A DNA stretch of 64,000 nucleotides from positions 57,788,053 to 57,852,052 of the forward strand of contig OX457027.1 in the NCBI GenBank assembly GCA_949752745.1. Direction: 5' to 3'. Below are positions 13,601 through 23,000 of the stretch, piece by piece. The DNA is from Protula sp. h YS-2021. Its lineage: Eukaryota > Annelida > Polychaeta > Sabellida > Serpulidae. Under the pieces are notes generated by a model that saw only the letters and a list, made by a program, of their open reading frames with translations, had not been told where the DNA came from and made no database searches. The position numbers and the translations under genes are program-made. How positions within the stretch are numbered: the stretch's first letter is position 1; each line of letters starts with the position of its first letter.

Positions 13601-14423
13601 CACAAGTAATTATCATGTTATTATGATAGCGTAGTCGATTACCTGGAAAGTAAATGATATGTATTTTTAAAATGCTTTGTTTTATGTAAGTTTCCATTAA
13701 CTTGAAAAAGTTATACCTACTGTGCGTTATTCTTGTTTTCATTATTACTATAATTCATAGAATCTTAGAACAAAACAAAATCAAGCTGAATATTCAAATG
13801 CATACTTTTCGATAAACTAATAAATATGAACGTTTTCTGCTTAAGGCGTTCTTTACTAAATAAAGCTCTAGTGTGCGCATGGACAATGGAAAGATATTAA
13901 TCTCGCCATCAAATGAAAACAATTAACAAGTGAATGTACTGTTACGCGTCATTACGGGACTAATGGACCAGACTAAAGCCAAGCTTTGCACCATTTTAAA
14001 TATTTCATGTTGTTGCTTTTAACTATCTGTTGCTATTGCGTAGGAATATGTTAATACAGGTGTTAGTTTCTTTTCTATATTCTGATTTTATTGTATGCTT
14101 TTGATTTGTAAAAATGCATTGCCTTTCAAGTTTGCTGTATATCAAATAACGATTCAAAGGATCAAATTAAACAGTTAAAAACTGATTGTCAATGCACAAA
14201 CATTTTAACAAAATTTCCATTAAAGTAATTTCTTGCATAAAAAACAAAATCAGATGGAAAGTAAAATGTACATTTGTTTTTAATCTGTAGAATTAAGTGT
14301 TCTTCATATGGCTAAATTTTCCTCAAAAGAAACAAAATAATACTCACCCGTCCTTGCATACGTTTTCTGCCAAATTATGAGTATCCAGACAAAACTGATA
14401 GAACACCTTCCATTTCCCCGCAT
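1470..14423 (-). CDS. Ionotropic glutamate receptor-like gene, 5' part (six exons, signal peptide plus amino-terminal domain)
   Basis: Joined exons 14423-14348, 12587-12503, 7106-6916, 4404-4235, 2287-2111 and 1622-1470 give 852 nt (284 codons) with all phases compatible. Residues 1-20 form a signal peptide. The rest resembles the extracellular amino-terminal domain of ionotropic glutamate receptors. The segment LGSWDAAHG (251-259) matches the G-x-W-D strand near the domain end. FRNKHFNVATLH (273-284) matches the linker just before the ligand-binding domain. Residues 146-200 fit the helix-strand pattern of lobe 2. Sequons at N140 and N230 suit an extracellular domain. Known family role: glutamate-gated cation channel subunits at the plasma membrane. 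Ligand-binding, pore and tail exons are not in the window and would lie before position 1. The domain is about 100 residues shorter than usual, so an exon may be missed or the receptor is diverged. Subfamily is not assigned. Confidence 0.55.
2111..2287 (-). CDS. Receptor-like gene exon 5
   Basis: 177 nt (59 codons, phase 0 at both ends), from acceptor TGCATTTCAG| to donor ACACAG|GTAACG. It encodes a fragment with TTTWTWILVSAEPATSW, like the Y-x-W-I-V strand of NMDA-type receptors, then RVIIIDYSRW and a sequon N-G-T near its end. It sits in an otherwise AT-rich intronic region and is clearly more GC-rich than its flanks. Confidence 0.55.
2288..4234 (-). other. Receptor-like gene intron 5
   Basis: About 1.9 kb with no recognisable exon or element. 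A poly-C run lies at 3136-3150. Short open frames (for example 3284-3538 on the plus strand) lack codon character or splice sites and are not called. Confidence 0.6.
4235..4404 (-). CDS. Receptor-like gene exon 4
   Basis: 170 nt, with acceptor TTTTATTTTCAG| and donor CACAAG|GTAAAT, both good. It encodes EDYTNIIDHIHVDEVN through KALDGLPTYITAVILLASQ to SEILHK. The pattern L-x-x-L...VIIL-x-x-x...IL-x-x-A is typical of lobe 2 of periplasmic-binding-like receptor domains. It contains the sequon N-S-T. Confidence 0.55.
4560..5430. repeat. Degenerate tandem repeat, about 130-145 bp unit
   Basis: The motifs TGACCTTGA and ATCTCGAAAACGGTTAG recur about five or six times (for example near 4770, 4870, 5010, 5190 and 5315). 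They sit in the same order, with a GACGTTACAT-like block between them. Divergence is high, so the array is old. It lies in intron 3 of the minus-strand receptor-like gene. Confidence 0.65.
6046..6826. mobile_element. GACGT-rich MITE, family member 1
   Basis: The left end CCCAGTAAACATT at 6046-6058 mirrors the right end AATGTTTATTGG at 6815-6826. Inside are repeated GACGT(C/T)G and TCGACAT motifs and a central part shared with the copies at 7568-8319 and 54493-55015 (GGAAATGG...GACATAAACTATGAG...CACTTACTTTTGA). No transposase frame is visible, so it is non-autonomous. Superfamily is not assigned, because no clear target duplication was found. Confidence 0.6.
6916..7106 (-). CDS. Receptor-like gene exon 3
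   Basis: 191 nt, from acceptor ATATCAG| to donor ACAG|GTAGGT. It encodes 63 residues ending VAEAFVLYT. This matches the helix followed by the V-x-V-L-Y-x strand that connects lobes 1 and 2 in glutamate receptor amino-terminal domains. A second possible acceptor (CTTTCAG|TATATA) 20 bases upstream would need an exon 2 ending in a different phase. Confidence 0.5.
7568..8319. mobile_element. GACGT-rich MITE, family member 2
   Basis: AAGTAAACATT at 7568-7578 and AATGTTTACTT at 8309-8319 are perfect 11-bp terminal inverted repeats. The interior aligns with the element at 6046-6826, both in its CGTCGATG/ACGTTGAATA repeats and in its central unique part. Open frames here (for example 7443-7847 minus) arise from the element and are not genes. 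Confidence 0.65.
8320..12502 (-). other. Receptor-like gene intron 2, proximal part
   Basis: About 4.2 kb of AT-rich sequence. A short ATT/TTG-rich run lies at 10578-10635. A 19-base poly-A at about 11759-11777 follows a tRNA A-box-like stretch (GTATAACGGTAGAGTGG, near 11718), perhaps a truncated SINE. No exon was recognised. Confidence 0.6.
12503..12587 (-). CDS. Receptor-like gene exon 2
   Basis: The acceptor is TCTTTTATTAG at 12598-12588. The exon opens with GG, which completes the phase-1 codon of exon 1. It then reads IDWHQTALLMAF and AKALVKRAVCINL. The pattern resembles the QMAL-x-x-CEDLI...VYAIL helix-strand of NMDA-type amino-terminal domains. The donor G|GTGTCT is weak, and it is the only donor that keeps the frame to exon 3. 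The usual first strand of the domain, which should precede this exon, was not found. Confidence 0.4.
13215..13450 (-). mobile_element. Non-LTR retrotransposon C-terminal fragment (CR1/L2/Rex-like)
   Basis: On the minus strand the frame reads IKSYEHQRALRSRWHGLLDVPR, then after a disrupted stretch SSLLVFKSNVKSYLYIEAY. This is the conserved tail of CR1/L2-type reverse transcriptases: Y-x-P-x-R-x-L-R-S...LL-x-V-P-R...FKS-x-LK-x-x-LF-x-x-AY. The central G-R-x-F-x...P-x-x-W-N-x-L-P block is scrambled, so the copy is dead. It lies in intron 1 of the receptor-like gene, in the same orientation. Confidence 0.65.
14348..14423 (-). CDS. Receptor-like gene exon 1 (signal peptide)
   Basis: ATG at 14423-14421 opens a frame with a basic start (MRGNGR), a hydrophobic core (SISFVWILIIW) and a polar end (QKTYARTG). 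It ends at a strong donor, GG|GTGAGT, in phase 1. An in-frame ATG at 14469 would put 15 residues before the hydrophobic core and bury the signal, so the downstream ATG is preferred. Confidence 0.5.
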
Positions 14424-14824
14424 TTTAGTCTGCTTAGAAAACGCTGCAAGTAAATCTAGTTCCTTCATCCCAACCGGTTTTGTTGTCAACTCAGTTCCAT
14501 CAGTATTTACAACCCTTTTAGACTTTCTATTACCGCTCTGTTATTATTCTGCGAATTTGAGTCATAAGGGGTACAAAGAGCAAATGATCCCTGTAATCAC
14601 TTGGCAAATCAAATGTCCTCCTGAATATACTGCTGTCCATTAATAATTATATGCAAACACACTGGCTAATAAAGCATCCTTTGTACTGCTTTGTCAGTGA
14701 TTGCTCGATTCAACTGTTCGGTTAGCAATGCGTTACCATTAACAAAACGATTCACTGCCAATTCAGTATCTATGTAAAAGAAACACAAAATGGTCAGATT
14801 TATCCGGTGTGACAAATGGTAAAA
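14424..14824. other. Upstream region of the receptor-like gene
   Basis: No TATA box or initiator can be assigned with confidence. The frame upstream of the ATG stays open to about 14490. The stretch up to the (AGGG)n tract holds no other recognisable feature. Confidence 0.4.
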
Positions 14825-14919
14825 GGAGGGAGGGAGGGAGGGAGGGAGGGAGGGAGGGAGGGAGGGAGGGAGGGAGGGAGGGAGGGAGGGAGGGAGGGAG
14901 GGAGGGAGGGAGGGAGGGA
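14825..14919 (+). repeat. (AGGG)n tract with G-quadruplex potential
   Basis: About 23 near-perfect GGGA tetranucleotides in a row. Every third base boundary gives GGG runs separated by a single A, an ideal G-quadruplex or triplex-forming pattern on the plus strand. It sits about 400 bp upstream of the putative start of the minus-strand receptor-like gene. Confidence 0.95.
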
Positions 14920-16890
14920 TGGTAGGAAATGCTGATCAATTTAGTATATCACTATCAAGCCTTAATGTATTAATACTGGATTATTTAACAATAATTAATA
15001 TTAATTCCTTTCCAAGTTACTTAAGTTATTTATGTGACTTCAGTTTCAGTTCGTAGTACACATTTACGCACTGTACAACAAGTACAAAAATTTACAATTT
15101 ATACATTTCTCACAGAAAATGCAATTCATTTTCGCTGTCTCCATTTATGAAGTTTTCATATGTATCTTACACAGGTACGAAAAACAAAAGTTTTATTCAA
15201 AGTTTAGCAATTTCTTTCTTGACTATTTCTCAAATTTTTACTTTATCACTAAATTGTGCTATTTTAGATTCTTCATTTGTTTGCAAACGACATATGACAT
15301 TACATAAGGACAGAGGGATTTCTTGAGTGGCCTCTGGACAGTGCCAAAACGTTTGAAGTTAGCATCTTACATTATAATGGTTAATCCACGAGTTGGATTC
15401 CATATCAAAATGGTTTATTATAAAATCCATGCTGCACATTCTTAAATTTACCTTAACATAAATCTCTTCTTGTGTTTCCTTGAAGGAAGAACGAGCTGAA
15501 TGTGGTCAGCAATTGTGCAAAACTAACAACAGAAATAGGCATTAATTGAATTTGATTGAGTAATCGCCACTGTTTTAATATGAAATTTTAATAAACTTCT
15601 GCTATTCATCCACCAAAGCTTTTTTTTTACTTGCAAAAAGATGGATTTATTCAGTGTGCATATTATAATCCAGCCGAGAACAGACTACTTTATTTTAAAA
15701 ATAATTGCATGGTCTGCTTCTTTTTATTTTATATTAACTTCTTAAGTATGGTTGTATGGAAATAAGGTGAAACTGTCTTACTTTATAATAATAACTTTAC
15801 CGTAAACTTAATATGACAGCACACGATTATTATGATCCTCGATAATTTCATGTGTGAGTCTTGCAACAGTGAAGATTTTATAAGTGATTGAAATCTCCAG
15901 GACAGTAGACGATAGAGGAATGAAATACTTTCATTTAATAACTTTCTGTTGTTTTAACTTATGAAACAGTTGTTGTATTTGGTCCAGATAAAGACCATGT
16001 TGTGAACCAATATATCACTGCATTAAAAAATGAAGCAAAGTTTGTCCACTGTTATTTGTGAACAGATACATGTGTTAAACATTTATTACTCGAAATGGTG
16101 GTTAATTACTCCAAAACGATGAAATTTGATTTGCAGCGGGATCGAATCAGCTGGGAGCAAGACGCTTTTTGGGTAAGAAATATCAAAATGCCAAAAAACA
16201 GTGCCTGAAACACAACTACAGATATGTAGCCTCTTCAATCATATCTCACTTCATGCATGCATATTTGTCAGCTTGAATTATAACAGATGCCCTCACAAAT
16301 CGACAAAAAGACTGTTTTCTTTGTCCTAAATTTATACAAAGAAGAAGATAAACTTGGTTAGAGGCGTAACATAATTTTTAATGCAAGTAATGATATGGTA
16401 ATATTAGTCCTTCAGATTTTGGAATGATTTTAACGTATCCAGCAAAATAACCTTCTTGTCTTGGCTCCTTATTCAATAACCTCTTTCGAGATTCTCAAAA
16501 CTCAAAAACCTGATATTGAATTGTCATAGTTCATAGTATAAATTAACTAAATAAGAAATTTTTTGCGAAGCATATTGTATCGATAGCCAATCACCTTTTC
16601 GCTGCTTATTGAAGCACCTACTAATTGATAGCTTTAATAGCTAGCAGTCACTCACGCTATTTCCGCAAATAACGTTTTTTATTACTAATTATAAATTTAT
16701 GTCACTTCTTCGATTCTCCTTCTCAACTCGTATAATCATAATACTTGTAATAAATCAATGCTTATTCTGAAAATATCTGGCATTGACAAATTGTGCTTAG
16801 TTATAGCATCACTAAATCTTTAGCAATCCATAAAATATATATGCACGGAAGAAGGGTTTTTATTGTTGTCCCCAAGAATTAAGTAAATAG
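14920..16890. other. Intergenic, no feature recognised
   Basis: AT-rich sequence between the divergent receptor-like and NDUFAF6 genes. Short open frames such as 15119-15307 are Phe/Tyr-rich products of AT content. Nothing else was seen. Confidence 0.6.
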
Positions 16891-16894
16891 GTTT

Positions 16895-17715
16895 CGCCAG
16901 GGCAGGTTTAAAACTTGCGTAAGTACATTATGAAACTAGAGATATGTCCTGGCGGATAGTCAGTGATAGTCTTAGTTTGAGGGATGTGATTCTTCTTGAA
17001 AAAAGAATGAATAAGCACGGAATTAGTAACGAGCACCTAACTGCATTAAAATTGCCTAAGTTCAATGGCCAATTTTGACCTAATAAACGCCTCGTCGGAA
17101 AAAGGGACGACGTCCTGTACAACTTCAATATATGATGAGCAATATCCCAAAAACAAAGAAGTTGCCGGCCAAATAGCAACGCTACAGTGCAATCCAAAAA
17201 AACTTGGTAACGAGCACCTAGCTACAGCAGAATTGCATAAGTTCAAACTCCAATTCCGACCTAATAAACCCCTCGTCGGACAAAAGAAGGACGCCCTGCA
17301 CAACCTCAAAATAAATATTAACAGTATCCCATAAATAAAAAAAAAAGATGTGTCCGATCGCAGACATTTTTTTATTTCGTTTTTTGTTGTAGTTTGCCGG
17401 AATGGGTGGGGTATTGGGGCGTGCAACGGATGATACATAGAGCAAACCCCCCCCCCCCCAAAAAAAAAAAAAAAACAATCAAACCAACAGCCGACCCAAC
17501 CGGGCAAACTAAAACATTGCGTTGCGGATAGCCAGTGACATAATGTGAGTTTGAGGGATGTGATTTGTCGTCGCCGGCGAAATAGCTGCGCTCCAGTGCG
17601 ATCCACAAAACTTGGTACCTAAAGCGTAACGTACACACAGACAGACAGACTGACAGACGGACGGACGCACAAGTCAAACACTATATGCCCCGCTGACATT
17701 TGTCAGGTGGGTCAT
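16895..17715. repeat. Composite dispersed repeat with internal duplication
   Basis: The block TAACGAGCACCTA...GACCTAATAAACGCCTCGTCGG near 17026 recurs near 17209, a period of about 183 bp. The block GCGGATAG(T/C)CAGTGA...TTTGAGGGATGTGATT occurs near 16950 and near 17525. The right side ends in GACAGACAGACTGACAGACGG-type simple repeats (17637-17667), as in other such elements in this window. Open frames of 86-186 codons here, one with a poly-C/poly-A run at 17446-17475, are repeat artefacts. Confidence 0.6.
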
Positions 17716-17945
17716 AAAAAGAATGCTTTCTTTGAAATGCCTGTCCCTTAACCAATATTGGATATTGGGGAACAGGTGAAGCATATCATATTTTGTCTTT
17801 CAGCAAGTACACAAAAGCAAGGAATCAGTCTAATAACTTCATTGTTTAATTTGTTGATACTCATGTTTATGAGTAAAATATCTTCTAGACGTCATTACTA
17901 CATGTTTTTCATGTGTTTATATTGGTCATCGCGATCTATGAATAG

Positions 17946-18697
17946 AACCTCATTTCGCAAGCGAAATGTTAAGCACTTGACAACAATTAAAACGCAAAAA
18001 TACTTCCTTCAATGAGTTATTTCTTGAATAATATATTGCAAACAACACAGCTTGAATACGTCTTATAAGCCGAGTAGTGTTTGGTTTTTGTTAACGTAAG
18101 GTTTTACTGACTGATCAGGCATATACGCAGTGAGAGTTCGCACAAAGCTGAGCAACTGTGTGTTCTGTGCTATGCGCTAAATGCTTTCGCATTTACTTGC
18201 AAAAAAATACACTCTTTCCATATGGCGTTTTAAACAAGAAAACGAAATCTCAGGCGAAAATAAAAAAAGCCCATGCACACGCTGCTCGCACAAATTCACA
18301 TAGCCTCATTTCGCAAGCGAAATGTTAAGCACTTGACAACAATTAAAACGCAAAAATACTTCCTTCAATGAGTTATTTCTTGAATAATATATTGCAAACA
18401 ACACAGCTTGAATACGTCTTATAAGCCGAGTAGTGTTTGGTTTTTGTTAACGTAAGGTTTTACTGACTGATCAGGCATATACGCAGTGAGAGTTCGCACA
18501 AAGCTGAGCAACTGTGTGTTCTGTGCTATGCGCTAAATGCTTTCGCATTTACTTGCAAAAAAATACACTCTTTTCATATGGCGTTTTAAACAAGAAAACG
18601 AAATCTCAGGCGAAAATAAAAAAAGCCCATGCACACGCTGCTCGCACAAATTCACATAGCCCTTTCAAGCCAAAGGCTTGTCAAGTGCTAAATAAAA
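17946..18697 (+). mobile_element. Hairpin-ended non-autonomous element with internal 356-bp tandem duplication
   Basis: Bases 17948-18303 and 18304-18659 are nearly identical copies in tandem. The outer left end has the near-palindrome CATTTCGC-AA-GCGAAATG followed by TTAAGCACTTGACAA. The outer right end has CAAGCC-AAA-GGCTTG followed by TTGTCAAGTGCTAA-like sequence, an inverted match of the left terminus. A single-unit relative lies at 47965-48482. No coding frame was seen, and the superfamily is unknown. Confidence 0.65.
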
Positions 18698-18699
18698 CG

Positions 18700-19916
18700 G
18701 GATATTATCTGAAATGCAAACTTTGATGGAGTATCACACTTCGCTGTATTTACAATCCGTTGTTAACCAGCCAGTCAATCAGTGTCATTATATCGTCATT
18801 TACCTGACCAAACCACACGATAAAACGGTAAGGGTGTAGTGGGTGGCTGAGACTTTCTGCGATCCAGATTCTGTCAAACTAGTCGCTGATGGAGAGGCGC
18901 TGATCGAGGGACGAGGTCGCCGAAGTAACTGAGACAGAATTTTAAGAAAAGGAGCACTTTCAGTTCTGAAGTGTGTTTGGTCATAAATTAAAACTTAAAG
19001 CACGATCTGGAACACCACGTGGCTCTACAGCGGCAAATGTCTATCCAACCACTAATGCAATCAGATTCGGTACTCTAGGAAGGGTGGCATTTGGAGTAAC
19101 AACTTTCCCTTCAACAACAGTAGTTTCCATAGTCAAGACGCTAAACAGCTACAATGGGGAAACTCAGATCCATTGTAACATGGATAGTAGACGTCGATCA
19201 AACAGTACGTGTTCCAATCCCCAGAAGTATCTGAGGGGAGGGGGGTTGTCGATGAAATACAGCCCTAGCGATGACAACGAAAATTTGGCTGAAACAATTG
19301 TCGTAGTCTTAAGTTTGTGTTTATTACACTTTGTTAAGATGTCAGTGTCCAGTTTATTAACGATTCCTTTGTCAGAGGGCGAAATAGGTTGTTGACACGT
19401 CACGTGCTTGTCGCCCTTTGTCTCTTTCTGCCCTTAGCACAAACAAAAGCTGTTTCTTTATCTTTTCTTTTTTTGTTGTTGCAACAAAAAAGAAAGCAGT
19501 AGGTGATCATGATGCATGTACTGGTCACTTGTCTAGGCGGTTGAATTTTACAGCGGAAAGTATTTTACTTTATCAAGGAAAAAACCTGTGGTAAAATTTT
19601 ACATTTGTTGACTTTGCATTGAAATTAAACAAAGGCAGGTTTTCCTAGAATGGAAGTTATCAGTTGTGAAGAAGTTTTTACTCCCACCAGAGTAGCTGAT
19701 CAAAATTTTCAAAGCAAACTACAGTATTTCTTTCTTCAAGTTCAGAATTTAAGCAGATAAAGAATCAGAATATTGTTTCCTTTCGTATGTATCTAAAGTG
19801 ATATTCTGCAAGGAACTATTTGCAAGTTATAGTAATCGCGAACACCAACACTGCTATATTAGTAGCATCCTGCCCTACCTTCCCAATTCAATTAACTTTC
19901 ACTTTTTGTAACAAAC
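18700..19916 (+). promoter_or_regulatory. Upstream region of NDUFAF6
   Basis: About 1.2 kb before the NDUFAF6 start. It contains CACGTCACGTG at 19396-19406, an E-box (CACGTG) overlapping a CACGTC. Such sites are common in promoters of nuclear mitochondrial genes, but functional use here is inference. A 140-codon open frame at 18973-19395 starts with GTG, lacks recognised domains and is not called. No TATA box was seen. Confidence 0.25.
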
Positions 19917-20098
19917 ATGACAATTCTTTTGGTCAAGCGGGCTACTATTTTGAAATTTGATGCAATTTACGTAATAATGGCAAGGGTACTTGAGTTGTTA
20001 AGAAGGCCAAAATTTAACCAGAAATATCAAGTGAGCAATCAGTTTATGCGCACAAAAACCACAGAGAACAATGCGCAATATTGTATTAGACATGTAAG
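19917..20098 (+). CDS. NDUFAF6: NDUFAF6 exon 1 (mitochondrial presequence)
   Basis: Two in-frame ATGs, at 19917 and 19977. The second has A at -3 and G at +4, and opens a basic, acid-poor stretch suited to mitochondrial import. The exon ends with NAQYCIRHV and two bases of the next codon, at donor AG|GTAACT. YC-x-x-x-V-R matches the conserved Y-C-L-E-L-(L/V)-R of animal homologues. Confidence 0.85.
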
Positions 20099-23000
20099 GT
20101 AACTATCTATTGTTGTTACACTTTGACTGCGCAGTTCGAACTTTTAAATTTGAGCGATAATACAGGGTTATCACCAAGTTGAGTTCATTACTTTGGAGTG
20201 AAAGGTTCGGGGAAGAGGAGATAGAGCTGGTTGGAGTATATCGTAATTGGTGACAACAAAATGTTCAGTTGTAACTAAACATAATAAGCCGGACGCAAAT
20301 TTGCCGACCCTTTCGACTCAAGTATTCCTTATACTTGACAAATAATAATCGTGTTTTCAGCTATAAGCCAAATCACACTTTGGATGTTTCGAATAAAATG
20401 CGCCAGAATTTTGAATTTCGACTGCGATGGAACCGGGTAAACATGAAAAAAAAGCGATAGAAAAATATGGAAGAAATATCGCAAAACAGTTCATACTTGA
20501 AACGTAAAAGAAATTGAAACTTGAAAGTATTTGTTAAAACTTTAAATAAATTTTTAGAATAGCATACGCCGTGTTGAAAACCCGACTGACCTTTGGTGCA
20601 AGAGAAATTTGACTTTGAGGCGAAATTTTTGTATCATTTCTTTTATTTTTCACCCCGTTATTATTATTCGAAAGGCGGAATTTTTGCGCATTTTTATTGG
20701 GAACGCCCAAATTTGGATTTGGCTTATGGAAGATGGTCTTTTCAATTTCACCAATTTGGATCTACTGTAGCCAATCGTTCTGCCTGTGGTACATTTATGC
20801 AGTGATATCTCCATATTACACTGGGTGCTGTGTTTTATAGGTTTTAGAACAATTGCGGATTTGTGCCCAGCACATTCTATCATCCAGTGTGGATGAGCAG
20901 AGGCTGTCCTAGCCTGTAATCTATATATACGGTCTGTACCGCAGGCACGAAGGAAACAGTAAGTCACAAAAGTTCCTTAGAAGCAGGTTTCTAGTATACC
21001 AAAATGCTCAGAGTATGGTTCCAAGCCACTTTTCGTTAATGGGAGCTAAGGCTACCCCTTTTCATAGCGCCTTTAAGTGTTGTAATATTTTAATAACTTG
21101 CGTCTTGAAGCATCGACGGTTCGAATAAAAGTACCAAATAATAGATTTATTCACTTTTTGAGTCCTTCTATATATTGAACAGAGCTAATTGGTCTATTAA
21201 CTGCAGGCGATTTGCGTGGCTTCTAGTTTTCAAATAAACATGGAATGATACAATTTGCAAAGTTGATAACACTTATCAGGAAAATGTACTAAGTGGAAAA
21301 TGGTTTTAATTCATAAACTGATTGATTTAAAAGCTCTTTAACACGGACATGCCTGTTTATAAAGATTTGTTTTCTAAAACACGTAGTGTAGATTGCGTAT
21401 CCTTTTGCCGCTCTTTCATTTGCAAAGAATAATTAAAATAGCCACATCTATACTTTCTTAATTTTCGACAAGTGCGGTAATTCTAAGCCTCAAAAAAGCA
21501 TTATTCTACGAGGTTCTAGAAGCATATTTTCTACTATTTTTATTCATACCTTTGGTGTTTACAGCAAGTGATCCACCTTGACCACCCAAGGTGCGACAGT
21601 CTGCTCTGCTACATGAAAAAACTTGCTTTCCCTTCTTGTATACATTCTTGGATTTGAGTACAAAGAAATGATAAGGAAAAACGATCAAAAGAATTCTTTG
21701 CATGCATGCACTTCTAGATTTATTTTGCGCTTGTATGAGTGAGTTTTTAAAAATCGTTTAACATATAATGTTAGTCATTTTAGACTATTTGTGGGTACAC
21801 TGTATACACTTCTAGTAAAGTTGAGTTCTGCTAATTTTTAAGTACCCGTAAAATTCCAGTTATGATTTATTCCATGCTTTTTGAAATAATTATTCAGAAG
21901 ATATTGGGCATAATTGCAAAAGTTGTGTCTAAATTTTTCTTTGTCCTTGTATGTAAGCAAATGGCAATTATTGCAGGAGATTTATTGTTATTTCCGTAGT
22001 GTTTTTAAAACCATCAGTTTTTTATAATTGTGTTATTACTTTGGCCACATTTAGCAAATGCTGTTGTTTATAATTGTGTTATTACTTTGGCCACGTTTAG
22101 CAGCTACTCCTCCTTCCCGACCTCAACACCAATACGTGGCCGAACTTAAGTTTAGTTTTTACGTTTCAGAAACTGTGACTATGAGAATTATCTTTGCACG
22201 TTGCTTCTACCAATGGAAGCTGCGTCAAGTGTATTTGCAGTGAGGGCGTTTAATGCAGAAGTTGCGCAGGTAGTTATCAGTAGTAATATAAATATATCTA
22301 CAGCCGTATGGTTTGCAGCCCTTGTTCGTGTGCGTGACTATGTGTGTGTGTGGGGCGTGGGGGGGGGGGGGGGGGAGGTGGGGGCACGGCTGGTGTGGGG
22401 GATAACAGAAGTATGAGCATGACCATATGGTGACACTTTTAAGGAGTCCGAAGTGTATTCACAATAGGGATGTGACGGTTTACAGTTTCGGACGGTTAAC
22501 CGTGAAGGTGGCGGTTCGGTTAAACGAACCGTGCTCTGTGGAAAACCGCGGTTCATTTTCGGTTTTTAATTAACATTATTTTTGTTTTTCTTAGGACTAT
22601 TTTTAACTGCTATGAATGTTTCAGCTCACTATTTAGCGCAGCATTATTTTAACTTCCAGATGAGTTCCTTTTTTTAGTTAAGCAAAGTGTTTACTTATCA
22701 CGTTCTAGAATAAATACAGGAAATTACTCTGGATATCTTTAATTTATATATATTTGCACAGTCTGAAAAAAACCGAAACCGAACCGAAAAAAACGCGGAT
22801 TTTTCTGTAAAAACCGAAACCGAACCGGACCCATCAGTGACGGATCACATCACTAATTCACAGTGCTCCAGTATTGCGTATTTATTACATCGTAATCGTT
22901 GATGTTTCCGTATACCCATGTTAAAAGCTTGTTGATGTGTCTCAAGTTTTGTTTAAAGTGTCAAAAACTCAGGTTAACAAGCTAAACTATTCACAGTCAT

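Noticed and set aside
17046..17606. 186-codon minus-strand frame
   Set aside because: Spans a duplicated repeat and a poly-A/poly-C run (poly-Phe/Gly); no coding signature.
18973..19395. 140-codon plus-strand frame upstream of NDUFAF6
   Set aside because: It begins with GTG and has no recognised domain or clear splice signals; more likely chance in a less AT-rich stretch.
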